Positions 1 to 7,119 of a DNA stretch of 39,439 nt are shown piece by piece. The notes below the pieces were generated by a model that worked only from the letters and a program-made list of their open reading frames with translations, did no database searches and had not been told where the DNA came from. A program made the translations under genes and the position numbers. Every line of letters begins with the position of its first letter. The stretch's first letter is position 1. This DNA is from Lachnospiraceae bacterium (lineage in GTDB: Bacteria > Bacillota > Clostridia > Lachnospirales > Lachnospiraceae): assembly GCA_017460885.1 (NCBI GenBank), contig JAFUAB010000032.1:1-39439 (forward strand), read 5' to 3'.

Positions 1-358
1 CGGGCTTCTTGCCAGGACCATAAGCGTATTTGACAGTGATGAATCTTTCTACCATGGATTTTTTCTTTCGCTGTTATACAACGTGCCGAATTATTCTCCC
101 AGGTCCAACAGGGAGGAAGGAGACGGACGCCCGGACATAGTACTGTATCCGAACCGGCCGACCGATCCGGCTATCATCTTTGAGATCAAGATCAGACGTA
201 AGTTTAACGAGATGCAGGATGGACTAAAGGAAGCATATGACCAGATCCGTGACAGGAAATACGAGGAAGGGATCCTCGAGGACGGCTACGCCGGGGTGGT
301 TTCCTACGGCATCTGCTTCTGCAAAAAGAGCTGCATCGTGGGCGCGTATGTCGGATGA
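1..358 (+). CDS. AAA-ATPase-like / PD-(D/E)XK nuclease protein, C-terminal part (5' end outside window)
   Basis: The reading frame is open from base 2 and so enters from outside the window; about 118 C-terminal residues are visible, to a TGA at 356-358. They hold a PD-(D/E)XK nuclease core: GRPDIVLY supplies the aspartate and, after about 14 residues, FEIKI supplies the E-x-K. This arrangement is typical of the C-terminal nuclease domain (PDDEXK_9, DUF1703) of AAA-ATPase-like proteins that are abundant and multicopy in Lachnospiraceae and Bacteroidetes. The next gene (628-2232) is a full-length member of the same family, so these are tandem paralogues. The biological role of the family is not established; nucleic-acid cleavage is an inference from the fold. 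An internal GTG at 83 could be mistaken for a start, but the upstream frame (SVFDSDESFYHGFFLSLLYN) is typical family sequence. Confidence 0.8.
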   Translation, partial: GLLARTISVFDSDESFYHGFFLSLLYNVPNYSPRSNREEGDGRPDIVLYPNRPTDPAIIFEIKIRRKFNEMQDGLKEAYDQIRDRKYEEGILEDGYAGVVSYGICFCKKSCIVGAYVG

Positions 359-367
359 TACAGGGAG

Positions 368-428
368 TGACACCCGGGGACGGAGTCAGGGGTTCATTTT
401 GACACCCAGGCATGACACCCGGGGACGG
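368..428. repeat. REP-like short GC-rich repeats
   Basis: The 16-mer TGACACCCGGGGACGG occurs exactly at 368-383 and 413-428, and its first eight bases occur a third time at 400-407. The core GGGGACGG reappears in inverted orientation at 32742-32787. Short intergenic GGGGACGG-type repeats of this kind are known in Firmicutes and are often linked to IS200-like (RAYT) transposases; that link is inference here because no such transposase lies in the window. They follow directly behind the stop codon of the partial gene. Confidence 0.6.
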
Positions 429-435
429 TCAGTCA

Positions 436-466
436 GGAACTGAACATCACGATTCAGTTGTTCCTT
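436..466 (+). terminator. weak hairpin, possible terminator of the partial gene
   Basis: AACTGAA (438-444) pairs with TTCAGTT (453-459) across an 8-base loop, followed by GTTCCTTTAT. The thymine tract is poor, so termination is only possible. The rest of 359-627 holds the REP-like repeats and a TATAAT at 523-528 without a recognisable -35; I see no gene there. Confidence 0.3.
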
Positions 467-627
467 TATCCCGGATCATTCATCACCGGCAGGTGGCGCA
501 AGCCATCTGTTTTTGATATACTTATAATTGCTTATTAATCAGTGCCCTGAGTCGATTTTCTTCAAGATAGTTTTATGGAAGTTACGATACTGTTAATTGT
601 TGATAGTATGTTCAAGGAGACATGATC

Positions 628-2232
628 ATGGGAATTTATCTTGATCCCGGAAATGAGAGTTTTCGCAGTGCAATTAGCTCTGATATTTATGTAGATAAAA
701 CCGGTCTGCTGGAGATATTAAATGACAGGCTGGGTAAGGAAAAGCGTTTTTTTGCGGTAAGCCGTGCCAGACGATTCGGTAAGTCCATGGTTGCAGGGAT
801 GATTAAGGCGTATTACAGCATCGGCTGTGATTCACGAGAGATTTTTGCGCCATATCGGATAGCACGGAGTACGGATTTTGAGGAGCATCTGAATAAATAT
901 CACGTACTTCATATAGACATGGCTACGTATTTAAATGCTGCCGGAAAGGACGAAAACCCCGTCGACCTGATGAATGATGAGGTTCTTAAGGATTTCAGGG
1001 AAGCCTATCCTGAACTGATGGATGGGATAAAGACGCTTCCGAAAGCTGCGGAAGCGGTTTGGAAAAAAGACGGCATAAGATTTGTCGTCATAATAGATGA
1101 ATGGGAATGCATAATAAGGGATGCAAAAAACGACGTTGATCTGATCACGCATTATCTTAAGTACCTCAGGGGATTCTTTAAGACGGAGGAATCAAAGGAA
1201 TTCCTTGCGCTTGGCTATATCACGGGAATCCTGCCGATCAAGAAGTTCGACGGTGAGTCTGCCATGAATAATTTCATTGAATATACAATGATATCACCAA
1301 AGCAGCTTGCCCCTTACTTTGGCTTTTCAGATCAGGAAGTTCAGGATTTATGTGTTGAAAGGCCATATATGTCGATGGATGACATACGCAGATGGTATGA
1401 TGGGTACCTAATGAAGCATATAGCACCGGACAGAACGGTCGAATATCTGCATATGTATAATCCCAACTCCCTGGTCTGTGCATTTACGGACGGAGAGTGT
1501 GAATCTTATTGGAAAAACACCGGAGCCTTCGCCGGCCTGAATGACTACATAGGCCTGAACATGGATGGTCTGAAGGATACGGTACTAAAGCTCCTTGCCG
1601 GAGAATCGTGTCCCGTAGACACAAGCGGATATCAGAATGACCTGACCAGCTTTAAGTGCAGGGATGACGTGCTGACGGCGCTCATACACATGGGATATCT
1701 GGGCTATGACGTCAGGACGGAAGAGGCTTACATCCCAAATGAAGAGGTCAGGGAGGTCTTCAGTTCTGCAATCAAGGTCGGTGACTGGACTGAAATAGCG
1801 GAGGCTCTCCGCGGATCTGACGAGCTGCTCAAGGCCACCTGGGCCGGGGATGCCGAGAAAGTGGCTGTGACCATAGAAAAGTCCCATCAGGACTATACCT
1901 CCATACTGGAGTATCATGATGAGAATTCCCTGGCACTTGCCATACAGATGTCTTATTATACGGCAAGGAAGCATTATGTGGTCGTCAGGGAATTGCCTGC
2001 CGGAAAAGGGTTCGCAGACATAGCGTTCATTCCCAAAAAGGGATCGGATAAGCCTGCCATGATCGTTGAACTCAAAAGGAATGATGATGCCGACTCGGCG
2101 GTCAGCCAGATTCATGACAGGAATTACGCAGGCCAACTTAGGGACTATGGCAGTGAGATCCTGCTTGTTGGGATCAGTTACGATAAAGCTGGTAAGAAAT
2201 ATGGATGCATCATTGAGTCAATTGGGAAATGA
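628..2232 (+). CDS. AAA-ATPase-like protein with C-terminal PD-(D/E)XK nuclease domain
   Basis: A 534-residue protein of the AAA-ATPase-like / PDDEXK_9 family. The N-terminus (GIYLDPGNESFRSAI...YVDKTGLL) is the family signature, followed by an atypical P-loop RARRFGKS at residues 46-53. A Walker-B-like strand, VVIIDEWE, lies near residue 155. The C-terminal nuclease core has D464 (GFADIAF) and E481-L-K483 (IVELKR). Two in-frame ATGs exist; AAGGAGA (614-620) lies about 8 bases before the ATG at 628 but only about 2 before the one at 622, so 628 is preferred. The family usually has 500-580 residues, so it is full length. It sits directly behind a broken-off paralogue and shares the same C-terminal architecture. 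Function is unknown; the family is widespread, multicopy and often neighbours repeats. ATP binding and nuclease activity are inferred from motifs. Confidence 0.88.
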   Translation: MGIYLDPGNESFRSAISSDIYVDKTGLLEILNDRLGKEKRFFAVSRARRFGKSMVAGMIKAYYSIGCDSREIFAPYRIARSTDFEEHLNKYHVLHIDMATYLNAAGKDENPVDLMNDEVLKDFREAYPELMDGIKTLPKAAEAVWKKDGIRFVVIIDEWECIIRDAKNDVDLITHYLKYLRGFFKTEESKEFLALGYITGILPIKKFDGESAMNNFIEYTMISPKQLAPYFGFSDQEVQDLCVERPYMSMDDIRRWYDGYLMKHIAPDRTVEYLHMYNPNSLVCAFTDGECESYWKNTGAFAGLNDYIGLNMDGLKDTVLKLLAGESCPVDTSGYQNDLTSFKCRDDVLTALIHMGYLGYDVRTEEAYIPNEEVREVFSSAIKVGDWTEIAEALRGSDELLKATWAGDAEKVAVTIEKSHQDYTSILEYHDENSLALAIQMSYYTARKHYVVVRELPAGKGFADIAFIPKKGSDKPAMIVELKRNDDADSAVSQIHDRNYAGQLRDYGSEILLVGISYDKAGKKYGCIIESIGK

Positions 2233-2282
2233 ACGAACGAAACTATGTTAACTTCACCCCCAAAATCATTCAACGGCATAAC

Positions 2283-2311
2283 TTGATATTACGCTGACAT
2301 AAGCATATGAT
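2283..2311 (+). promoter_or_regulatory. sigma-A-type promoter of the secreted protein gene
   Basis: TTGATA (2283-2288), a 17-base spacer, then TATGAT (2306-2311). Predicted transcription start is near 2318, giving an untranslated leader of about 50 bases before the ATG at 2367. Confidence 0.5.
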
Positions 2312-2366
2312 ATAAGAAATTGGTCATGTATGATCGGTGACCTTGCAAGTGAGAAAGGAGACTGAA

Positions 2367-5300
2367 ATGAAAATGAAGAACGTCAAATCCCGGATTGGCA
2401 GATCCTTCAGGCGATCCATGGCAGGTCTGTTGACAGCCGCGATGCTGGTTGGAACGGAGGCCGGTGCGATAGTCACCATGCCCCTGGTTGCCAACGCCGA
2501 GGAGGTGCAGGAAGATGAACTGTCATCGGAGGACCTGACCATTGATCAGCTGGCTGCTGACTCGGTGAGTGAAATACCGGATGACGCGAATGTTGTGGGA
2601 GCCACGGAGAAAGATCAGGCTGGCGCCGTTGAAACAGACTTAAGTGGAGATGAGATTACCGTTACCGATTTAGATAATGATGCTTCACAGAACATAGAGG
2701 CATCTGACGCTGAGATCGTTGACGTTACGGATGTTTCTGAGGATGCTGACGGGGTTGATGCCGATGATTACGTATATGTGGATCAGACAAGCTGGCATAC
2801 GACCTTTTACGTGATGAGCGATGGGGTGATTCATGAGATACAACGGAATACGCCAGCTTCATCAGCATCGGCTTCATCTGTTCTAGGTTCTGCCGGTCTG
2901 GCTGAAATCAAGGAGGCAGCAGGCAATAATGAGATCATTGAATGGGAGGTTAACAAGAACGGTCATTATGAAACCACAATAAGTAATCTGTCGTCATACA
3001 GCTTATCACCTAAGATGGATTATTCCTTTACGGCAGTTTTGGCCGGACAGATTGCTGAAAATCTCTACGTAAGGGCCATACCTGCCGTTTACTATGACGG
3101 CCGGGCGCATGTTTCCACCCTGCAGAATGTCACTGCTAAGGCATATAAGAAAACGGTAGATGATCTTGAATTGGACATATGCTATGTTCCGGATGGCAAA
3201 ACAGTGAATGATGCAGAGTCTCTCAGGTACGGCGTAGATTATAAAGTTACGTACAAAAATAACGTCAATGCTTCGATGAAGATGAATGATGACGGAACCT
3301 ATGAAAGGCTAAATCTCACAGATGCCAAAAGACCTCAGGTGCAGATTACCGGATTGGGTAATTACGCGGGGTTTTCGGCATTGGCGTATTTTGACATTCT
3401 TCCCTATAACATTGGAGAGCTGAATCAGTTTCTCAATTATAATTTCGTTGCTGAGATAAGCGGCCTCAGTTCCAGCTATGTTTTAAAGAATGGGAAACTG
3501 AGCGGCACCATTAATCCTAAGGTGTCATACTATAATTCCTATAACGATTCCTACACCACGCTAAAAAAGAATAAGGATTATGTGATCAGGCTCTATAGAT
3601 ATGATGAGGCAGGAAAATGGGTAAACAGGGAAAGGGTCGATGATACCGGCAGATGGCTATGCACGGTGAGAGGCATCGGCAATTATTGCGGAACGGCATT
3701 TGGGCAGGCTTATAATACCAAAAATGCCGTGTTTAATGATGGTACCCAGGGTTCAACTATCAATCCTGCTGTGTGTACGTACCAAACTGCCAGCGTACCT
3801 GCTGCGCAATTTAAGGTGGAAGACATTTCTTTGGATATCTCCAAGGCAAAGATTACGATAAAAAAGACGTCAGTTCCATATAAGCATGGGAAATACTATT
3901 CGGCGACCGATGATCTTGGGATCGTGGTGAAACTTGGAACATATGAACTTACGGAAGGCACACATTATACCGTTATTTTTGATGGCGAAGATTATGAATA
4001 CATTACTTCGAAGGATAACAGCGGAGCTTACAGCCTTGTAGAGAGCGACGCTCGATTTGTTGGCAAGGTATGGATGGCCAATAAATACAGAGTCATCATT
4101 TCTGCCGTACCCGGGAATGCAGAAGGCTATTACGGGACCAATGACAGCAAAAAAACGGTTACTGTAAATGGCGTGTCGATCAAGCCTGCGTGGTTTAAAC
4201 TGAATTCAAATGCCATACCATATGATGGTGAAAGAGCTAAACCCGGCAATTATGGCATGGCAACTGATTCCGGAGTTGAGGCCGTGAATTTAAGCGTTGA
4301 TTCGATCCTTTCGGGACACTATACGTACAGTGGCGGTACCACGACGTATGATTATATAGGTGGTGTGGAAGACATATTCAATAAAGAGTATTATACGGGG
4401 AAAAAATATGATTATGGTGTCATAGTGCTTAGGGATGATGCCGTAATTCCCGGAACGTATAACGAGCATGTGTATCCGTTTGGGCCGGGCGTAAATCATG
4501 GCTCAACTACTAAGATCAATTATAAGAGAACGCCGATTTCCATGAAAGATGCCCTGAACAAGAAACTGATAAGAATCACGCCTTCGGAATCCACATATTA
4601 CAACGCAGGAGGTTCCCTCCCTGAGAGCGTTGATATTTACTTTAATGGCAATACCACTACAGTGGAGATGCCACATAATAAACGCACTTATCTTGTTTCG
4701 GATAAGTGGGGGTATTATACGTTTATCACGCTGACAGCAAGTAAAAATACGTCGTGTGGAAACGGTCGGATCAGCATATCGGCAAGCGATGGAGGATATC
4801 CTTATTTCTGCGTGGGCTTTAAGGGCAGCGCCCAGGCAGCGACATTTAGGATTAATCCGAAGCAGGTTACCGCATCAACCATTCACGTGCTTTCCGATTC
4901 GGACTATCAGGTCGTATATGGCAAGAAGACCGAGACGGTGGCCGTGAATGCCTCCAATCCGGTCGGAACGATATATGCGACGCTCAAGCCCGTTGCGACC
5001 GGTAAGAATGGCGGTGAACCCGCCAAATCCGGAATAACCCTGTACCAGTCATATTATGCGGATGCTGACGGATATAGCAGTGGCAGGGCTGCCCTTAAGA
5101 AACTTTCAACCAGTCAGTATGACCTTGCCCTTAACGGCTCGGATCTGTACACTTACAATGTATCCGTTTCCAACGGAAAGACCGGCCCGAACAAAACGGG
5201 ATTGGATTTCAAGACTACGGCTTCGCTTGACAAGACCTATGATGCCTATTCAGAGGTTGTCACGATCAGCTCGGTTACCGTCGTGTATGATGGAAAAGAG

Positions 5301-5576
5301 TATGAGCTTCCGACGGACAAGGCTTTTGCCGCCAACTACGAAGGCGAGCAGGTCAGGTTTGACAGCATTAAGAGCGTAAAGGTTAAGCCAAAGGGTTCCG
5401 GAGAATATGAGGCTACTTCCGATTACTATGAAGTGATCTATGGGGATAACGTCATCGCCGGCAAGAATAAGGGAACAGTGACCATAAACCTCAAGAAGGG
5501 TCCGGGCGGATTTTCGTATTATGCAAGCAAAACATTTACGTTTACCATAACTGCTGCTGAAAAGAAGACGCTGTAA
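2367..5576 (+). CDS. large secreted repeat protein of unknown function
   Basis: A 1069-residue protein with a Sec signal peptide: basic start (MKMKNVKSRIGRSFRRS), hydrophobic core (AGLLTAAMLVG...) and a likely cleavage after VANA. The next ~90 residues are highly acidic (EEVQEDELSSEDLT...), a feature of exported Lachnospiraceae proteins. The body contains repeated beta-rich modules with the pattern 'YGVDYKVTYKNN...VQITGLGNYAG' (near residues 285-340) and later 'ATSDYYEVIYGDNV...GTVTINL', resembling bacterial Ig-like repeats found in surface proteins of this family. No LPXTG motif, S-layer domain or C-terminal membrane helix is visible, so anchoring is unknown. Start chosen at the ATG preceded by AAAGGAG (2354-2360) with 6-base spacing; an earlier in-frame GTG at 2337 lies upstream of that site. 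It shares the architecture of the 33181-38769 protein. Adhesion or matrix binding is speculation. Confidence 0.85.
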   Translation: MKMKNVKSRIGRSFRRSMAGLLTAAMLVGTEAGAIVTMPLVANAEEVQEDELSSEDLTIDQLAADSVSEIPDDANVVGATEKDQAGAVETDLSGDEITVTDLDNDASQNIEASDAEIVDVTDVSEDADGVDADDYVYVDQTSWHTTFYVMSDGVIHEIQRNTPASSASASSVLGSAGLAEIKEAAGNNEIIEWEVNKNGHYETTISNLSSYSLSPKMDYSFTAVLAGQIAENLYVRAIPAVYYDGRAHVSTLQNVTAKAYKKTVDDLELDICYVPDGKTVNDAESLRYGVDYKVTYKNNVNASMKMNDDGTYERLNLTDAKRPQVQITGLGNYAGFSALAYFDILPYNIGELNQFLNYNFVAEISGLSSSYVLKNGKLSGTINPKVSYYNSYNDSYTTLKKNKDYVIRLYRYDEAGKWVNRERVDDTGRWLCTVRGIGNYCGTAFGQAYNTKNAVFNDGTQGSTINPAVCTYQTASVPAAQFKVEDISLDISKAKITIKKTSVPYKHGKYYSATDDLGIVVKLGTYELTEGTHYTVIFDGEDYEYITSKDNSGAYSLVESDARFVGKVWMANKYRVIISAVPGNAEGYYGTNDSKKTVTVNGVSIKPAWFKLNSNAIPYDGERAKPGNYGMATDSGVEAVNLSVDSILSGHYTYSGGTTTYDYIGGVEDIFNKEYYTGKKYDYGVIVLRDDAVIPGTYNEHVYPFGPGVNHGSTTKINYKRTPISMKDALNKKLIRITPSESTYYNAGGSLPESVDIYFNGNTTTVEMPHNKRTYLVSDKWGYYTFITLTASKNTSCGNGRISISASDGGYPYFCVGFKGSAQAATFRINPKQVTASTIHVLSDSDYQVVYGKKTETVAVNASNPVGTIYATLKPVATGKNGGEPAKSGITLYQSYYADADGYSSGRAALKKLSTSQYDLALNGSDLYTYNVSVSNGKTGPNKTGLDFKTTASLDKTYDAYSEVVTISSVTVVYDGKEYELPTDKAFAANYEGEQVRFDSIKSVKVKPKGSGEYEATSDYYEVIYGDNVIAGKNKGTVTINLKKGPGGFSYYASKTFTFTITAAEKKTL

Positions 5577-5623
5577 TCAATCATAATCAGCACGTTTATT
5601 TGGTGACAGGCATGAGAAAAAAC

Positions 5624-5660
5624 AACAGGCAGACCGCAGATCGCGGCCTGCCTGTTTTAT
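5624..5660 (+). terminator. strong intrinsic terminator
   Basis: AACAGGCAG (5624-5632) pairs fully with CTGCCTGTT (5648-5656). After one A/C mismatch the helix continues with CCGC/GCGG around an AGATC loop. TTTTAT follows. It closes the secreted protein gene; an A-run on the upstream side may also let it serve the opposing ATPase gene. Confidence 0.85.
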
Positions 5661-5668
5661 ACGACGTC

Positions 5669-5698
5669 GTTGACATCGCATATTATGTAAACTATATC
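5669..5698 (+). promoter_or_regulatory. promoter-like sequence facing into the 3' end of the opposing ATPase gene
   Basis: TTGACA (5670-5675), 17 bases, TATATC (5693-5698). The same stretch contains an imperfect inverted repeat, GTTGACAT (5669-5676) and ATGTAAAC (5685-5692). It would produce transcripts antisense to the gene at 5700-6794. Purely sequence-based. Confidence 0.3.
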
Positions 5699-5699
5699 G

Positions 5700-6794
5700 T
5701 CATCTCTTTGAGGACACGAATTCGTCAAACAGGGGTAGTGCGAATTTCAGATAACCGTATTGCTTTCCGTCGGCTATGCCGCTTTGGATCAGACGTTCCC
5801 TGTATTTTGAAAAACTGTCTGAAGTCATGTCCGTCTTGGCTCGTATGTCCTCAACCTTAGCGAGGTCACTTTCCTTTTCGTGGGTAATCATCACCATTGC
5901 CTTGACTATGCGTTTGTCAGTTTCTGACAGCTCATCCCAGATTTTATCATAGGCAAGTTCCGTAAGCGTGATCCCGACCATGCGGTCTGTTTCGGAAATA
6001 TCCACTTTTTCATACTTTCCGGCATCACTGATGGCATTCCAATAATGATATCCGAAGGCTTGAAACGCCAGAGAATAGCCCCTTGTTTTATAGGCAATGT
6101 CTTCAGCCTGTGTTTTGGATAGGTTCAGGCTTTTTTGATATGAATCCGTGATGAGAGTGACATTCAGGGCATCCAGCTCTACGATCTTGGCACGATAAAG
6201 AAACGTCAGGGAGGGTTTGTTTTTGATATTGTTGATGTTATCCCTTAATCCGGTCATGAGCACGTATATGTCCAAATCTGAATTAGTATAGGAGGAGAGC
6301 GCATGAAAAAAAATGGCCACGCTCTGACTGTATGTTATTTCGTCTATCGTAACCAGCAGCTTTATTCCTTTTTTCTTAAGAACGTTCAGCATCAGCCTCA
6401 CCGCAGTTTCATCATCGGATGCAACCATCTCGGCATTTTCTATATGGGCTCCTATGCCAATGATGCTGAAATCCAGGCTGGCTTTGATAAAAAGGGATCG
6501 GAGTTCGGGCATCATGTACAGATTTGCCGCTAAAGAAGCTAACAGGCTGCCTTCAGGATTAATGTCTACGGAAATCCAATTGTCCTCTTGACTCAAACGA
6601 TTCCTGATCTCGGCAAGCATGACCGTCTTACCGCAACCGCGGACGCCCGTGACGAAGACACCCCTGTAGGTTGGAACCCTTCTGGTGAAATTGTTTAGCA
6701 ATTCATCGGTTATAAGCGTTCTGTTGATGAACAGTGGAGGATGGTAGCTGAATTGTAACGTATATGGATTATCATTTTTTTTCAGGCTGTTCAT
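5700..6794 (-). CDS. P-loop ATPase (archaeal-ATPase/orc-like family)
   Basis: A 364-residue AAA-type ATPase. Walker A is GVRGCGKT at residues 50-57 and Walker B is LLVTIDE with D151-E152. A following 'TGLRDNI' segment and an arginine-rich C-terminal region fit the ATPase family in which a winged-helix domain follows the nucleotide-binding core (here ~280-364). Start chosen at the ATG at 6794 (MNSLKKNDNPYTLQF) because GAAGGAGA lies about 6 bases upstream on that strand. A longer reading frame reaches 6881, but that extension runs through the promoter and the decamer repeats. Related proteins are common in Firmicutes and are sometimes fused to nucleases; this one is stand-alone. It converges on the secreted protein gene and is divergent from the SNF2 helicase gene. 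Substrate unknown. Confidence 0.85.
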   Translation of the reverse strand: MNSLKKNDNPYTLQFSYHPPLFINRTLITDELLNNFTRRVPTYRGVFVTGVRGCGKTVMLAEIRNRLSQEDNWISVDINPEGSLLASLAANLYMMPELRSLFIKASLDFSIIGIGAHIENAEMVASDDETAVRLMLNVLKKKGIKLLVTIDEITYSQSVAIFFHALSSYTNSDLDIYVLMTGLRDNINNIKNKPSLTFLYRAKIVELDALNVTLITDSYQKSLNLSKTQAEDIAYKTRGYSLAFQAFGYHYWNAISDAGKYEKVDISETDRMVGITLTELAYDKIWDELSETDKRIVKAMVMITHEKESDLAKVEDIRAKTDMTSDSFSKYRERLIQSGIADGKQYGYLKFALPLFDEFVSSKR

Positions 6795-6854
6795 TATTTG
6801 TCTCCTTCGTGGCATTTTGTGAATAAAGGCCGGTTTTTTGCTTTTTATATGTTC

Positions 6855-6883
6855 ATAATACCATCTTTCACAACCATTCACAA
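6855..6883 (-). promoter_or_regulatory. promoter of the P-loop ATPase gene
   Basis: Read on the minus strand: TTGTGA (6878-6883), a 17-base spacer, TATTAT (6855-6860). Predicted start near 6848 gives a leader of about 55 bases to the ATG at 6794. The -35 hexamer lies inside the decamer repeats, so a protein binding those repeats would be expected to affect this promoter. Confidence 0.5.
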
Positions 6884-6930
6884 CCTTTCATAACTCTTCA
6901 CGACTTCAGACACCTTTCACAACCGTTCAC
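6867..6930. repeat. 10-bp phased repeat array TTCACAACCN
   Basis: TTCA(C/T)(A/G)AC(C/T) units begin at 6867, 6877, 6887, 6897, 6916 and 6926, with a degenerate unit between the fourth and fifth. The spacing is exactly 10 bases, or 19 across the degenerate unit, so all copies face the same side of the helix. The array covers the -35 region of the ATPase promoter and lies in the space shared with the divergent helicase gene. This is what an operator array or binding-protein nucleation site looks like; no known consensus was recognised. Confidence 0.7.
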
Positions 6931-7022
6931 GACTTTTTATGTTAACTAAATATTTCCGTTATTCAAGTATTTTTTTGGATGATCGACTGTTGCTGTTTCC
7001 AGGGAAAGGTTTTGACTGGTCA

Positions 7023-7051
7023 TTGTAGTTTTCAATTCTTTTTGCTATTCT
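7023..7051 (+). promoter_or_regulatory. possible promoter of the SNF2 helicase gene
   Basis: TTGTAG (7023-7028), 17 bases, TATTCT (7046-7051). The start codon follows at 7120 with a GAGAGG ribosome site at 7105-7110. Confidence 0.35.
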
Positions 7052-7119
7052 ATTAGTGTTTGTTATATATTGACCGGATTGTTACCCCGACGTGCGTAAA
7101 TGATGAGAGGACAGCTGAG

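Noticed and set aside
1585-2136. 183-residue minus-strand open frame
   Set aside because: Lies wholly antisense to the PD-(D/E)XK gene and has no ribosome site or recognisable domain.
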